Origin: Actinoplanes teichomyceticus ATCC 31121
Lineage (GTDB): Bacteria; Actinomycetota; Actinomycetes; Mycobacteriales; Micromonosporaceae
DNA: 64,000 bases
Direction of reading: 5' to 3'
Assembly (NCBI RefSeq): GCF_003711105.1
Contig: NZ_CP023865.1
Location: 1,400,001 to 1,464,000, forward strand
Position 1 is the stretch's first letter. The number at the start of each line of letters is the position of its first letter. Shown piece after piece: positions 9,130 to 17,311 of this stretch. The translations under genes were made by a program, and so were the position numbers. The notes below the pieces were generated by a model that saw only the letters and a program-made list of their open reading frames with translations, made no database searches and was not told the origin of the DNA.

Positions 9130-9628
9130 GGCGTGCCCTCCCTCCCCAGCGTGCCCGGCCGCGCCGGGCCGGGTCAGGGCCGAGAGTCCCGTGAGCGCGG
9201 GCTCCCCGGCGGCCGGGCCCGGCGCGGCGGAGGTGGTGGGGCGCGCGACCACCGTGGCCTTCCGGGCGACCCGGGAGTCCGGCGGATCGACCCGCGCGGA
9301 CTGCCGGGGCGGCCCGGGGGTCCCGCGCATTGTCCGGGCGGGTCCGGAAGCTGTGCGGATCGAGCCCGCGGGTCGCCGGGCGGCCGGAGGTTCGGCGGAT
9401 CGACCCGCGCGGAATGTCCGGGCGGCTCGGGGCGTGCGGGCGGGGTGACCGCGGGGCGGGGCGTGCGGGCGGGGTGACCGCGGCGCGGGGCGTGCGGGCG
9501 GGGTGACCGCGGCGCGGGGCGTGCGGGCGGGGTGACCGCGGCGCGGGGCGCGCGGGCGGGGCGTTCGAGGAGCGGGAACCGGCCCCCGCCGGACCCGGAC
9601 CGGCTCCGCCGGTCCCTAGGGTGGGGCC
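9130..9628. other. Non-coding spacer rich in tandem repeats
   Basis: No gene is supported in these ~500 bases. The part nearest the WS/DGAT start holds its ribosome-binding site. Around 9280-9430 three diverged copies of a ~50-bp unit containing GGCGGATCGACCCGCGCGGA (exact at two places) are visible. The right part holds a clean 29-bp array, annotated separately. Leftward promoters must lie here, but none is recognisable in the GC-rich sequence. Confidence 0.7.
9431..9563. repeat. 29-bp tandem repeat array, about 4.5 copies
   Basis: Units begin at 9431, 9460, 9489 and 9518, with a partial unit from 9547. The unit starts GGCGTGCGGGCGGGGTGACC; copies 2-4 are identical and copy 1 has one change. 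There are no spacers between units, so it is a minisatellite and not a CRISPR. It lies about 70 bp upstream of the next rightward gene. Confidence 0.95.
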
Positions 9629-10546
9629 ATGACTCGTCCCCGACTGCCGGAACTGCTTTCCGAGACGCGCAGCGGTGTGCTGCTGTTCAGCATCACGCCG
9701 CCGAAGCGGAGCCACCCCGAGGAGCGGATCAAGGAGATCGCCGAGGTGACCCTGGAGCGGCTCCGGGCGCTCGACCTGGACGGGCTGATCCTGTACGACA
9801 TCGACGACGAGTCGGACCGCAACCCGGACCAGCGCCCGTTCCCCTTCCTGGCCACCCTGGACCCGGCGCGGTACTACGAGACGCACCTGAGCTCCTGGAC
9901 CCGACCGGTGATCATCTACCGCTGTGTCGGGAAGTACGCCGAGGACGAGCTGCGCGACTGGATGCGCGCCGCGGACCCCGGCCGGGTGCTGAGCGTCTTC
10001 GTCGGCGCGTCCTCCGGCGGCAAGGCGGTCCGCACCGGGCTGCGCCGGGCGCAGGAGCTGCGTGCCGAGACACGCCCGGAGCTGCCGCTGGGTGCGGTGG
10101 TCATCGGTGAGCGGCGCGCGGAGCACCTGCGGATGCTGGCCAAGCAGGAGCGCGGGGCGAGCTTCTTCATCTCCCAGGTCGTCTACCACGTCAACGAGAC
10201 CAAGAACCTGATCTCCGACTACTACTACGAGTGCCGGGCGCGCGATGTGCAACCTCGGACACTGATCTTCACCTTGTCGCTGTGCGGTTCGCTCAAGACG
10301 CTGGAGTTCCTGCGCTGGCTCGGCGTCGACGTGCCCCGCTGGCTGGAGAACTCGCTGCGGCACGCCGGCGATCCGCTCGCCGAGTCGTACAAGCACTGCG
10401 TCGACATCGCCCGTGACCTGCGCGACTTCTGCGAGCACCTGGGCGTGCCGTACGGCTTCAACGTGGAGAGCGTGTCCACCCGCAAGACCGAGATCGAGGC
10501 CACCACCAGGCTTGCCGCCGAGGTCGCGACGTTGCTCGGACGGTAG
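9629..10546 (+). CDS. Methylenetetrahydrofolate reductase-like TIM-barrel protein
   Basis: A 305-residue protein whose layout recalls the MTHFR/FAD-linked oxidoreductase barrel: an N-terminal LLFSITPPKRSHPEERI strand-loop, then LDGLILYDIDDES, a VVIGERRAEHLRMLAKQ helix, and FFISQVVYHVNETKNL, which parallels the FxxTQ region of MTHFR. The protein is about the length of MetF but diverged, so true folate-reductase activity is uncertain. The ATG is preceded by a short purine stretch. The PH-domain gene follows after 11 bp, suggesting co-transcription. Confidence 0.6.
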   Translation: MTRPRLPELLSETRSGVLLFSITPPKRSHPEERIKEIAEVTLERLRALDLDGLILYDIDDESDRNPDQRPFPFLATLDPARYYETHLSSWTRPVIIYRCVGKYAEDELRDWMRAADPGRVLSVFVGASSGGKAVRTGLRRAQELRAETRPELPLGAVVIGERRAEHLRMLAKQERGASFFISQVVYHVNETKNLISDYYYECRARDVQPRTLIFTLSLCGSLKTLEFLRWLGVDVPRWLENSLRHAGDPLAESYKHCVDIARDLRDFCEHLGVPYGFNVESVSTRKTEIEATTRLAAEVATLLGR

Positions 10547-10557
10547 GGTCACGCGCC

Positions 10558-10932
10558 GTGATCGACTTCAACAACGGTTCCGTCTTCAAGCTCAACCCGT
10601 GCGACCCGGGTGAGCTGATCCCGCAGGTCGCCCCGTTCCTCGTGCAGGGTGAGCAGGTCATCTTCGCGTTCCGCTCGGTCCGCGATTTCGTGGTCTTCAC
10701 CAACAAGCGCCTGATCGCCGCCAACGTGCAGGGCATCACCGGCTCGAAGACCGACTTCACCTCCCTGCCGTACGGGAAGATCCAGGCATTCTCGGTGGAG
10801 ACCGCCGGAAGCTTCGACCGGGACACCGAGCTGGATCTGTGGTTCAGCGGGCTCGGCAAGGTCCGCCTGGAGTTCAAGCGCAATGTCGACATCCGCCAGC
10901 TCAGCCAGATGATCGCAAACTACGTTCTCTGA
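10558..10932 (+). CDS. Bacterial PH-domain protein
   Basis: A 124-residue cytoplasmic protein with the bacterial pleckstrin-homology pattern: GEQVIFAFRSVRDFVVFTNKRLIAAN followed by the strand-rich TSLPYGKIQAFSVETAG and a C-terminal helix (DIRQLSQMIAN). Family members form ring oligomers of unknown role, some linked to the cell envelope. A GTG start is used. It follows the MTHFR-like gene closely, and a strong hairpin terminator stands downstream. Confidence 0.8.
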   Translation: MIDFNNGSVFKLNPCDPGELIPQVAPFLVQGEQVIFAFRSVRDFVVFTNKRLIAANVQGITGSKTDFTSLPYGKIQAFSVETAGSFDRDTELDLWFSGLGKVRLEFKRNVDIRQLSQMIANYVL

Positions 10933-10997
10933 TCGGTTACGGCCCAAGGCCGGGTTTCCGGCCGGATGGCCCGAAACCGTCCCGGTGCGTCCGATCC

Positions 10998-11026
10998 CGG
11001 CCCGGGCGTTGCCGACGCCCGGGCCG
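10998..11026. terminator. Bidirectional hairpin terminator
   Basis: A perfect 12-bp stem (CGGCCCGGGCGT with its complement) encloses a 5-base loop. It stands between the rightward PH-domain gene and the leftward toxin remnant and could serve both. Confidence 0.8.
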
Positions 11027-11045
11027 ACGGTGAGAGCGGGCAGCT

Positions 11046-11225
11046 GCGGTCAGACGCGAGCCGGTCACGGTGCTCCGCGGATCGGGCGGTGTAGAAGATC
11101 TCCAGTTCGGTGAGTTCACACATCGACAGCAGGCCCGCCCTGACGTAGTCACCCCAGGAGTCCTGAAGCGTGGCCTCCCGGGCGAGGCGCATGTATGCGC
11201 TCGTGTCGATCAGAAGAATGGCGGT
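11046..11225 (-). pseudogene. VapC-like PIN-domain toxin remnant
   Basis: The frame reads ILLIDTSAYMRL and then GLLSMCELTELEIFYTAR, the N-terminal half of a PIN-domain ribonuclease including its first catalytic Asp and an acidic helix. Two lesions are visible. The antitoxin ends CAATGA; in an intact pair that ATG would start the toxin, but here one extra A puts the toxin frame out of register, so no start codon remains. After HRDRL the homology stops, so the later catalytic acidic residues are missing. The protein would be inactive. The intact antitoxin lies directly upstream. Confidence 0.75.
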
Positions 11226-11459
11226 TCATTGTCGATAACTGCGCTTGTCGAGGAAATCGTCGAAATCGTCCGCGGCCCCCATCCCGGCGAGTCGCTCCAC
11301 GGCCGCCACGCGCTCATGGATGGCGACGACCTCGCGCAGTGCGGCATTGACGGTTTCTGCGGCGTCCGTCGTGCCCAGGATCTTGGCCGCCTCGATCAGC
11401 GCCCGGTCATCGATGCTGATCCGTGCGATCGGGGGATTCGCTTCCACGGTTGCCCCCAT
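11226..11459 (-). CDS. VapB-type antitoxin
   Basis: A 77-residue protein with an N-terminal ribbon-helix-helix pattern (ARISIDDRALIEAAKILGTTDAAE) and a helical C-terminus that would bind the PIN toxin (FDDFLDKRSYRQ). Antitoxins of this kind neutralise VapC and repress their own operon. GGGAGG stands about ten bases before the ATG. A 17-bp palindrome about 52 bp upstream is a likely operator. The partner toxin gene is broken, so this is an orphan antitoxin. Confidence 0.8.
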   Translation of the reverse strand: MGATVEANPPIARISIDDRALIEAAKILGTTDAAETVNAALREVVAIHERVAAVERLAGMGAADDFDDFLDKRSYRQ

Positions 11460-11510
11460 AAGCCGCGCCTCCCTTCAGGGTAGGGCAACCCGCCGGCAGG
11501 GGGTTGCTCA

Positions 11511-11527
11511 ACGACTGGACCAGTCGT
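11511..11527. promoter_or_regulatory. Palindrome, probable antitoxin operator
   Basis: ACGACTGG-A-CCAGTCGT is a perfect 8+8 palindrome around one base, upstream of the leftward antitoxin gene. VapB proteins normally bind such sites for autoregulation; the link here is inferred from position. Confidence 0.55.
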
Positions 11528-11658
11528 GCGCATTGATCGACTCAACCGGTCACCCACGCGGTTGCCCGGGAGGGGCCGCGGCCGGGGCGACACCGTCGCG
11601 GCGGGGCTCGGCCGCCCGGCGAACCCCGCCGGTCACGGTACGTAGAGCCGCCGGACGG

Positions 11659-11693
11659 CGTGCCCGGCCCGGCGGTTGGCCGGGCCGGGCACG
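11659..11693 (-). terminator. Hairpin terminator after the PHP-operon hypothetical gene
   Basis: A perfect 14-bp stem (CGTGCCCGGCCCGG and complement) with a 7-base loop begins three bases beyond the stop of the leftward gene. Confidence 0.85.
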
Positions 11694-11695
11694 CT

Positions 11696-12373
11696 TCAGT
11701 GGTTGGCGCAGCAGGGCGTGGGGTCGCGGCGCTCGAACGGGATCAGCCGGCCGCCCGCCGCAGGCGTCGTGACCAGGACCAGTTCGCCGCAACGGAACTG
11801 GGGGCGGACGAAGTCGCCGGTGTCGACGACCGTCGCCGGGTCGGCCGGGCCCCCGCCCAGCACCTCCACCCGGGCGATGGAGCTGCGCTGCAGGATCTCG
11901 CTCACGGTCAGCGCGCCGGTCAGCCGGCTGCTGCCGGGGAACAGGACGGCCCGGCCGGCCGGGCCGCCGGCCGCCGCCTCCGCGGCCGCCCGCAGCTCCG
12001 GGACGGTCTCGACGGGCGCCGCGGTGAGCAGGCTGATCGCGACGTGCGGGAACGGGACCGCGACCAGGTGAGTGCAGGCCAGCACCGGGGCCGGGACCAG
12101 CTGCTGGATCCAGTGGTCCGCCTCGGCCAGCGTCCGGTGCCCGAGGCTGACCCCGACGATCCGCGCATCCCCACCGGCGGGAGAGGCCGCCCCACCGGCA
12201 GCCGCGCCGCCGGCAGGAGGGACAGCGGCACCGGCGGAGAGGGCCGCCCCACCGGCAGGAGGGACAGCGGCACCGGCGGAGAGGGCCGCCGCACCGCCTG
12301 GAGGGATCGCCGTGCCGGGAGCGTCACCGGCGGAGCAGACGGCGACCCCGGCCGGCGCGCTCCCGCCGGTCAT
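11696..12373 (-). CDS. Hypothetical protein coupled to the PHP phosphoesterase
   Basis: A 225-residue protein not assigned to a family. Residues up to about 65 are Ala/Pro/Gly-rich with a 14-residue repeat. The rest is a mixed alpha/beta domain (DARIVGVSLGHRTLAEADHW onward) ending in a CC-containing tail (PTPCCANH). The ATG at 12373 overlaps the stop of the PHP gene (ATGA), so translation is coupled and a related function is likely. No signal peptide or membrane segment is evident. A strong hairpin ends the unit. Confidence 0.55.
   Translation of the reverse strand: MTGGSAPAGVAVCSAGDAPGTAIPPGGAAALSAGAAVPPAGGAALSAGAAVPPAGGAAAGGAASPAGGDARIVGVSLGHRTLAEADHWIQQLVPAPVLACTHLVAVPFPHVAISLLTAAPVETVPELRAAAEAAAGGPAGRAVLFPGSSRLTGALTVSEILQRSSIARVEVLGGGPADPATVVDTGDFVRPQFRCGELVLVTTPAAGGRLIPFERRDPTPCCANH
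12210..12293 (-). repeat. 42-bp tandem repeat in a coding region
   Basis: Two nearly identical 42-bp units (12210-12251 and from 12252) encode a repeated AALSAGAAVPPAGG peptide; a third, weaker copy of the peptide follows. Confidence 0.85.
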
Positions 12374-14082
12374 CGCGGCAGAACCCAGATGGGGTTGGTG
12401 TAGAACCACAGGTCCCCCCACGGGTCGGCGTCGCCGGCCACGTCCAGCGCCGGCCCGTACGGGTCGACCGCCGCACCCATCAGGCCAGGCTGCGTGCGGT
12501 TGCCGTCGGTGCCGCGGACCCGTACGTAGAACGGCTTGTCCAGGCGGCCCAGGTCGAAGCTGAGCGACACCCGGCCGGTGGTCTTGGAGATCTCGAAGGA
12601 CTTGGCCACCCGGGTGTCCGGGGCGGTGAACCGGTCCCGGTCGGCCACCGGGCCGGTGACCGTGCCGACGATCACGTCGACCCGCTGCAGCTTCGGGATG
12701 AACGTCGCCCAGTTCGGGGTGTCCTGCAGATCGATGTCGAGGGTCAGCTCGGTGGAGGTGCCCCGCTTGACCTGCAGCACGCCGCCGAGCGGGGTGCCGG
12801 TGTGCCGCCGCCGGTCGCCGGTCCGGCGCACCCGCGCGTCCAGGCCCTTGATCAGGCGGCCGTGGTCGACCCAGACCCGGCCGGCGCGCAGGCCGTCCAT
12901 GACCGCCCGGTACGAGAACGACGTCGAGCCGACGTTGGTCCGGCCGTAGTAGCCGGGCCAGAAGTCACCGGCCGTGGTCAGCGTCCTGCCGGTGTAGACC
13001 GGGTCGTGGTACCTGCCGTCGGCCTCGAAGTCGCTGCCCGGGCCCCGGTCGGACTGGTCCAGGTAGACCACGTGCGAGTCCGAGTTCACGGTGATCCACC
13101 ACGCCTTGCCCTCGGCGAGCAGGCTGTCCCACAGTCCGCCGACGGTCGAGGTCATCCAGTCGTAACCGCCCCAGGTGCGGTAGCTCTCCAGCGGGTAGCC
13201 GGGGAACGACGCGGCCGACGGGTTGTTGTCGTAGTAGCCACGGGCGCCGCCGCGTCCGTTCGGGGCCGGGATGCCGGCGGCCTGGTGGCCGGGCGCGCCC
13301 TCGAAGCCGACCGCCACGCTCGGGTCGGCGTCGCGCCAGTTGCGGATCTCGTGGGGCGAGTCGATGCCGCGCCGGGCCGGGTGGTTGGCGAAGAACAGCG
13401 CGGCCTCCACCTTGCGGTCGCGGACCTGCCGGCCGAGGAACTTGATGCCCTCGATCGCCATGGCCTCGTTCTGCGCCGCGGTGTTGGTGGCCGGCAGCAG
13501 CGATCCGTCGTACGTGTTCTCGAAGCGCTTGAGGACGTCCACCTCGTTGCGGCCCGGGTGGACGAAGACCGTGGCGTGCTCGGCGCCCGGGATGTTCCAC
13601 TCCAGACCCTGGAAGGTGAGCAGGTCACGGATCTCGGCGCGGGTCTTCACGATGTCCGGGTTCACCTTGTCCACGCCGATCTTGGCGTGGGTGGCGCTGC
13701 CGTGGTCGGTGATCACCAGCCAGTCCAGGCCGTACGCGTGGCCGTGCCGGGCCTGGTCGAGCACCCGGTACTGCGCGTCGGAGCTGTACTGGGTGTGGAT
13801 GTGGTGGTCGCCGGCGAGCCACTGGAAGCCGCCCTGGGCGTCGCCGCCGCCACGGTGGTCGTGGGTGTGCGGGAGCCCGGCGGCGGACGCGGCGCCGGGT
13901 CGGGCGAAGACCGACGCGGCCGCGGCACCCGCGCCGAGCAGGCCGGCCCCGCGCAGGAAGTTGCGGCGGGATGTGTCGGCCGGGGACAGTTCGCCGTCCG
14001 GGATGCCCAGGTCCAGTGCCTCGGGCAGGTCGCCGCCGCTGCCGGTCTCGTGCGAGTGGTCGTGGTCGTGGCCGTGACCCAT
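12370..14082 (-). CDS. Tat-exported PHP-domain phosphoesterase
   Basis: A 570-residue protein exported by the twin-arginine route: SRRNFLRG (Arg39, Arg40) is followed by a hydrophobic stretch and an AAGLP-type cleavage region near residue 69. The mature part begins with a PHP domain; GDHHIHTQYS (His94, His96) and the later DWLVITDHG supply metal ligands of the polymerase/histidinol-phosphatase fold. A beta-rich C-terminal domain follows. Residues 2-11, before the Tat motif, are HGHDHDHSHE-like and could bind metal. GTAGGAG precedes the ATG. The substrate is probably an extracellular phosphoester; this is inferred. Confidence 0.82.
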   Translation of the reverse strand: MGHGHDHDHSHETGSGGDLPEALDLGIPDGELSPADTSRRNFLRGAGLLGAGAAAASVFARPGAASAAGLPHTHDHRGGGDAQGGFQWLAGDHHIHTQYSSDAQYRVLDQARHGHAYGLDWLVITDHGSATHAKIGVDKVNPDIVKTRAEIRDLLTFQGLEWNIPGAEHATVFVHPGRNEVDVLKRFENTYDGSLLPATNTAAQNEAMAIEGIKFLGRQVRDRKVEAALFFANHPARRGIDSPHEIRNWRDADPSVAVGFEGAPGHQAAGIPAPNGRGGARGYYDNNPSAASFPGYPLESYRTWGGYDWMTSTVGGLWDSLLAEGKAWWITVNSDSHVVYLDQSDRGPGSDFEADGRYHDPVYTGRTLTTAGDFWPGYYGRTNVGSTSFSYRAVMDGLRAGRVWVDHGRLIKGLDARVRRTGDRRRHTGTPLGGVLQVKRGTSTELTLDIDLQDTPNWATFIPKLQRVDVIVGTVTGPVADRDRFTAPDTRVAKSFEISKTTGRVSLSFDLGRLDKPFYVRVRGTDGNRTQPGLMGAAVDPYGPALDVAGDADPWGDLWFYTNPIWVLPR

Positions 14083-14183
14083 GTGGTGCGCTCCTACGGA
14101 AGTCCGCTCGAATATCGAGCGTCACCCTCGCCGGGTCAGGCCAACGACCACTGGCGATGCGGTGGCCGCGCGGCGAACACGGG

Positions 14184-14987
14184 TCAACCGATGATCGGCC
14201 GGAACAGGCCCAGTGCCACGGTGGCGCCGAGGATCGCCGCGGACAGCAGGACCGCCCCGGCGAGCAGCGCGGTGTCCGCCCGGGTGAACCGCTGCACCCG
14301 GGCGTGGGTGCGCGGCGTCCCCGAGTCGAATCCGCGCGCGTCCATCGCCACCGCCAGCCGTACCCCGCGTCGCAGCGCGCCGACCAGCAGCGCGAACGCG
14401 GTGGAGACGAACAGCCGCAGCCGGGCGGCCGGGTTGCGCCCGGCGTCCACCCCGCGGGCGCGCCGGGCCAGGGTGAGCATCCGCCACTCCGCGGCCAGCA
14501 GCGGCAGCAGCCGGAACGCGGCCAGCGCGCCGATCGCGAACCGGGCCGGCGCCTTGGCGTTCTGCACCAGCGCGTCGGCCAGGTCGGTCGGGTCGGTGGT
14601 GGCGAAGACCACGATGCCGGGCAGGGCGACCGCGAACATGCGCAGGATCAGCCCGGCCGCGCCGGCCAGCACACCGGTGGTGACGTCCAGCCCGCCCAGC
14701 GCGAACAGCTGTGCGCCGCCACGGTCGGCGGCGAACAGCAGCATGCTGATCAGCACCCCGCCGGCGGCCAGCAGCAGCGGCCAGACCCGGCGGGCGAGCA
14801 CGCGCGGGCGGACCCCGAAGAACGGCAGCGCGACCAGCTCGACGGCCAGCGCCAGCGCCGGGGTGACCGGGTCCAGCGTGGCGACCAGCGGGAACGCGAA
14901 CAGCAGCGCGGCGCCGAGCTTGGCGACCGGGTTACGCCGGGCCAGCGGCGCGGACGCGTCGGCGACGGGTTCGAGGGCGAGCGTCAT
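14184..14987 (-). CDS. ykoC: ECF transporter T component (YkoC/CbiQ family)
   Basis: A 267-residue membrane protein of the EcfT/CbiQ family that couples the ATPase to the substrate-binding subunit. About six hydrophobic segments are seen. The family's two coupling motifs are present as ARRARGVDAG (about residues 175-184) and the related AMDARGFDS near residue 216, both of the A-R-G kind. GGAGG precedes the ATG. It is the last gene of the ykoE-ykoD-ykoC unit under the TPP riboswitch, 22 bp after the ATPase gene. Confidence 0.88.
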   Translation of the reverse strand: MTLALEPVADASAPLARRNPVAKLGAALLFAFPLVATLDPVTPALALAVELVALPFFGVRPRVLARRVWPLLLAAGGVLISMLLFAADRGGAQLFALGGLDVTTGVLAGAAGLILRMFAVALPGIVVFATTDPTDLADALVQNAKAPARFAIGALAAFRLLPLLAAEWRMLTLARRARGVDAGRNPAARLRLFVSTAFALLVGALRRGVRLAVAMDARGFDSGTPRTHARVQRFTRADTALLAGAVLLSAAILGATVALGLFRPIIG

Positions 14988-15009
14988 CGGTCCTCCGCCC
15001 GGTGGCGTG

Positions 15010-16452
15010 TCATGGGAGCAGCCGCCGGGGAAGCGGTTCCGGCGCCGGCTCGCCGAGGGCCACGGTCCGATCGGCCAGCGTACGGGTGAAGTCGGTGTCG
15101 TGGGTGACCGCGACGATGCCGTGCCCCTCGGCCCGCAGCTCGGCGAGCAGCGCCACCAGCTCCAGCCAGGTCCGCCGGTCCTGGCCGAACGTCGGCTCGT
15201 CGAGCACCAGCAGCCGCGGGGCGGTGGCCAGCGCGGTGGCCACGCTCAGCCGTCGCGCTTCACCGCCGGAGAGGGTGTACGGATTGGCCTGCGCCAGCCG
15301 CTCCAGCCGCAGCCGTTGCAGCAGCTCGTCCACGATCCGCCGGATCTCGCCGGCCGGTCTGCCGAGCCGGCGCGGGCCGAGCGCCAGCTCGTCGGCGACC
15401 CGGGCGGTGACGAACTGGTGTTCCGGATTCTGGAAGACCGAGCCGATCCGCGCGGTCAGCGTCGCGGCCCGCCAGCGGTGCGGGGGCCGCCGGTCGCCGA
15501 AGCCGGTGATCCGCCCGGAGCCCGGCGCGAGCAGGCCGCCGAGCAGCAGCGCCAGGGTGGACTTGCCGGCGCCGTTGGGACCGGTCACCGCCAGCACCTC
15601 GCCGGCCCCGGCGGTCAGCGACACGGCGGGCAGCCGGCCCGGGACGGCGACCTGCTCGGCGCGTACCAGATCGGTGGTCGCCGCCGCCGGCGCCTTGCGC
15701 GGGGCGGCCCGGAAACCCGGCACCCAGACGCCCTCGCCGGCGAGTTTGTCGCCGTAGGCGGCGAAGACCACCTCGGGCGCGCCGTCGGCGCGCACGCCGC
15801 CGCCCGGCTCGATGACGATCACCCGGTCCACCAGCGGCAGCACGTCGGCGACCCGGTGCTCCACGATGATCATCGTGGGGTCCGGGCCGGCCGTCCCGCG
15901 GGTCCAGCGGCTCAGCGCCTCCCGGATCAGCGCCGCGCCGGCCGGGTCCAGGTTGGCGGTCGGCTCGTCGAGCAGCAGCAGCCCGGGGCGCAGCGCGATC
16001 ACCCCGGCCAGGGCGAGGCGCTGCGCCTCGCCGCCGGAGAGCGCGCCGGTGGGGCGAGTGATCGGGTACGGGAAGCCGACCCGGTCCAGCGCGTCGCTGA
16101 CCCGCGGCCAGATCTGCGCGGCCGGCACCCCGCGGTTCTCCAGGCCGAACGCCACGTCGTCGCCGCAGCGGGCCATCACCAGCTGGGTCTGCGGGTCCTG
16201 GAACAGGATGCCGGTGCGGTCCCGGGCCCGGCGCGGCTCCCGCCCGTCGATCTCGATGCTGCCCTCGGCCTCGCCGGAGTCCTCCGGCAGCAGCCCGGCC
16301 AGCGCGGCCAGCAGGGTGCTCTTGCCGGCCCCGGAGGGACCCAGCAAAAGCACCCGCTCGCCGTGCCCGATCCGCAGGTCCAGCCCGCGAACCGCCCAGG
16401 CCCGGCGGCCGGCGTGCCGCCACCCGAACCCGCGCAGCCGAACCTCGGACAT
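15010..16452 (-). CDS. ykoD: ECF transporter double ATPase (YkoD)
   Basis: A 480-residue protein made of two fused ABC ATPases, which power the thiamine-precursor ECF transporter. The first half has Walker A GPSGAGKST (residues 38-46), the signature LSGGEAQRL and LLLLDEPTANLDP. The second has GPNGAGKST, the signature LSGGEARRL and LVLDEPTFGQD. The fused arrangement is what distinguishes YkoD from separate EcfA1/A2 proteins. It starts four bases after the YkoE gene, so the two are coupled. Confidence 0.93.
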   Translation of the reverse strand: MSEVRLRGFGWRHAGRRAWAVRGLDLRIGHGERVLLLGPSGAGKSTLLAALAGLLPEDSGEAEGSIEIDGREPRRARDRTGILFQDPQTQLVMARCGDDVAFGLENRGVPAAQIWPRVSDALDRVGFPYPITRPTGALSGGEAQRLALAGVIALRPGLLLLDEPTANLDPAGAALIREALSRWTRGTAGPDPTMIIVEHRVADVLPLVDRVIVIEPGGGVRADGAPEVVFAAYGDKLAGEGVWVPGFRAAPRKAPAAATTDLVRAEQVAVPGRLPAVSLTAGAGEVLAVTGPNGAGKSTLALLLGGLLAPGSGRITGFGDRRPPHRWRAATLTARIGSVFQNPEHQFVTARVADELALGPRRLGRPAGEIRRIVDELLQRLRLERLAQANPYTLSGGEARRLSVATALATAPRLLVLDEPTFGQDRRTWLELVALLAELRAEGHGIVAVTHDTDFTRTLADRTVALGEPAPEPLPRRLLP

Positions 16453-16455
16453 CGG

Positions 16456-17046
16456 CTAGATCAGGGCCCGCTCGCGGCCCGCCCCGAACCGGTCCAGTAC
16501 GCCGGTCGGTGCGAGCGCGCGGACCAGCAGCCAGGCGCCGGCGCCGGCGATGACCGTGGCGCTGGCCACGGTGAACAGCGCGTAGGGCACCCGGTAGTTC
16601 CACAGCTCGTAGGCGTAGGTCCAGACGAACCAGTCGAAGACCGCGGCCACCAGACCGGCGAACGCGCCGGAGAGCAGGCCCACCGGGAGGCTGAACACCC
16701 GGTACCGGAACAGCGCGAACGCCAGCTCCGCGCCGAGGCCCTGGGCCGCGCCCTGGACGATCACCGTGGCGCCCCACTTGTTGCCCAGCAGCGCCGAGAT
16801 CAGCGCGGCCACCGTCTCGGTGAAGAACGCGGCCCCGGGCTTGCGGATGATCAGCCCGCTCAGCACGGCCGGCAGGAACCACATCCCGTAGAGGATCGCC
16901 TGCGCGGGCGGGAAGAACAGGAAGGCGTTCTCGGTGGCGGCCCAGACGGCGTCCCAGGCCCAGAAGATGACGCCGAACGCGACCGCGACGACGGAGGCGA
17001 TCACGATGTCTATCGTGCGCCAGCGGTGCGGATTGGTGGACTTCAT
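16456..17046 (-). CDS. ykoE: YkoE-family ECF S component (HMP/thiamine uptake)
   Basis: A 196-residue membrane protein with about six hydrophobic segments, matching the YkoE family. It gives specificity for hydroxymethylpyrimidine or thiamine to the YkoEDC transporter. The motif region FWAWDAVWAA and FFPPAQAILYGMWFLP lies at residues 25-60, and GNKWGATVIVQGAAQG in the middle. The ATG at 17046 is chosen because GGGAGG precedes it and a TPP riboswitch lies just upstream; longer frames run into the riboswitch. First gene of the operon. Confidence 0.9.
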   Translation of the reverse strand: MKSTNPHRWRTIDIVIASVVAVAFGVIFWAWDAVWAATENAFLFFPPAQAILYGMWFLPAVLSGLIIRKPGAAFFTETVAALISALLGNKWGATVIVQGAAQGLGAELAFALFRYRVFSLPVGLLSGAFAGLVAAVFDWFVWTYAYELWNYRVPYALFTVASATVIAGAGAWLLVRALAPTGVLDRFGAGRERALI

Positions 17047-17051
17047 GTACG

Positions 17052-17075
17052 CCTCCCAGCGTGTGCACCGGGAGG
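17052..17075 (-). promoter_or_regulatory. Hairpin over the ykoE ribosome-binding site
   Basis: CCTCCC upstream can pair with the GGGAGG Shine-Dalgarno (six bases, 12-base loop). It is a plausible expression platform by which TPP binding would block translation. Confidence 0.55.
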
Positions 17076-17134
17076 AGACGCACGCCTGCCGGGCGGCGGT
17101 GCCCGGGCACGACGCGGCTGGAGAGGACCGAACT

Positions 17135-17214
17135 TCCTGCGCTGGCATTACCCAGATCAGGTACGAGGGTCTGCGGGATCTCCCGCACTCTCAGCGCTGT
17201 GCGCTCCCCTGTCG
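17135..17214 (-). promoter_or_regulatory. TPP riboswitch (THI box)
   Basis: On the minus strand the conserved THI-box elements appear in order: CGCTGAGAG, a GC-rich variable hairpin (TGCGGGAGATCCCGCA), then ACCCTCGTACCTGATCTGGG and TAATGCCAGCG. These are the pyrimidine- and diphosphate-sensing arms of the thiamine-pyrophosphate aptamer. It precedes ykoE by about 90 bases and should switch the YkoEDC uptake operon off when TPP is abundant. Confidence 0.95.
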
Positions 17215-17311
17215 GATCGAAGGCCGCCCGGCGAGGCGGGCGACTTCCGGTGGATGTGCTTCGATGACGCTAACACCTGGTGGGGGCGCGGCACAGGGAG
17301 GGAGCGATCAC

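Noticed and set aside
9431..9563. CRISPR-like array
   Set aside because: The 29-bp units are in direct contact with no spacers and no cas genes are near; it is a tandem repeat.
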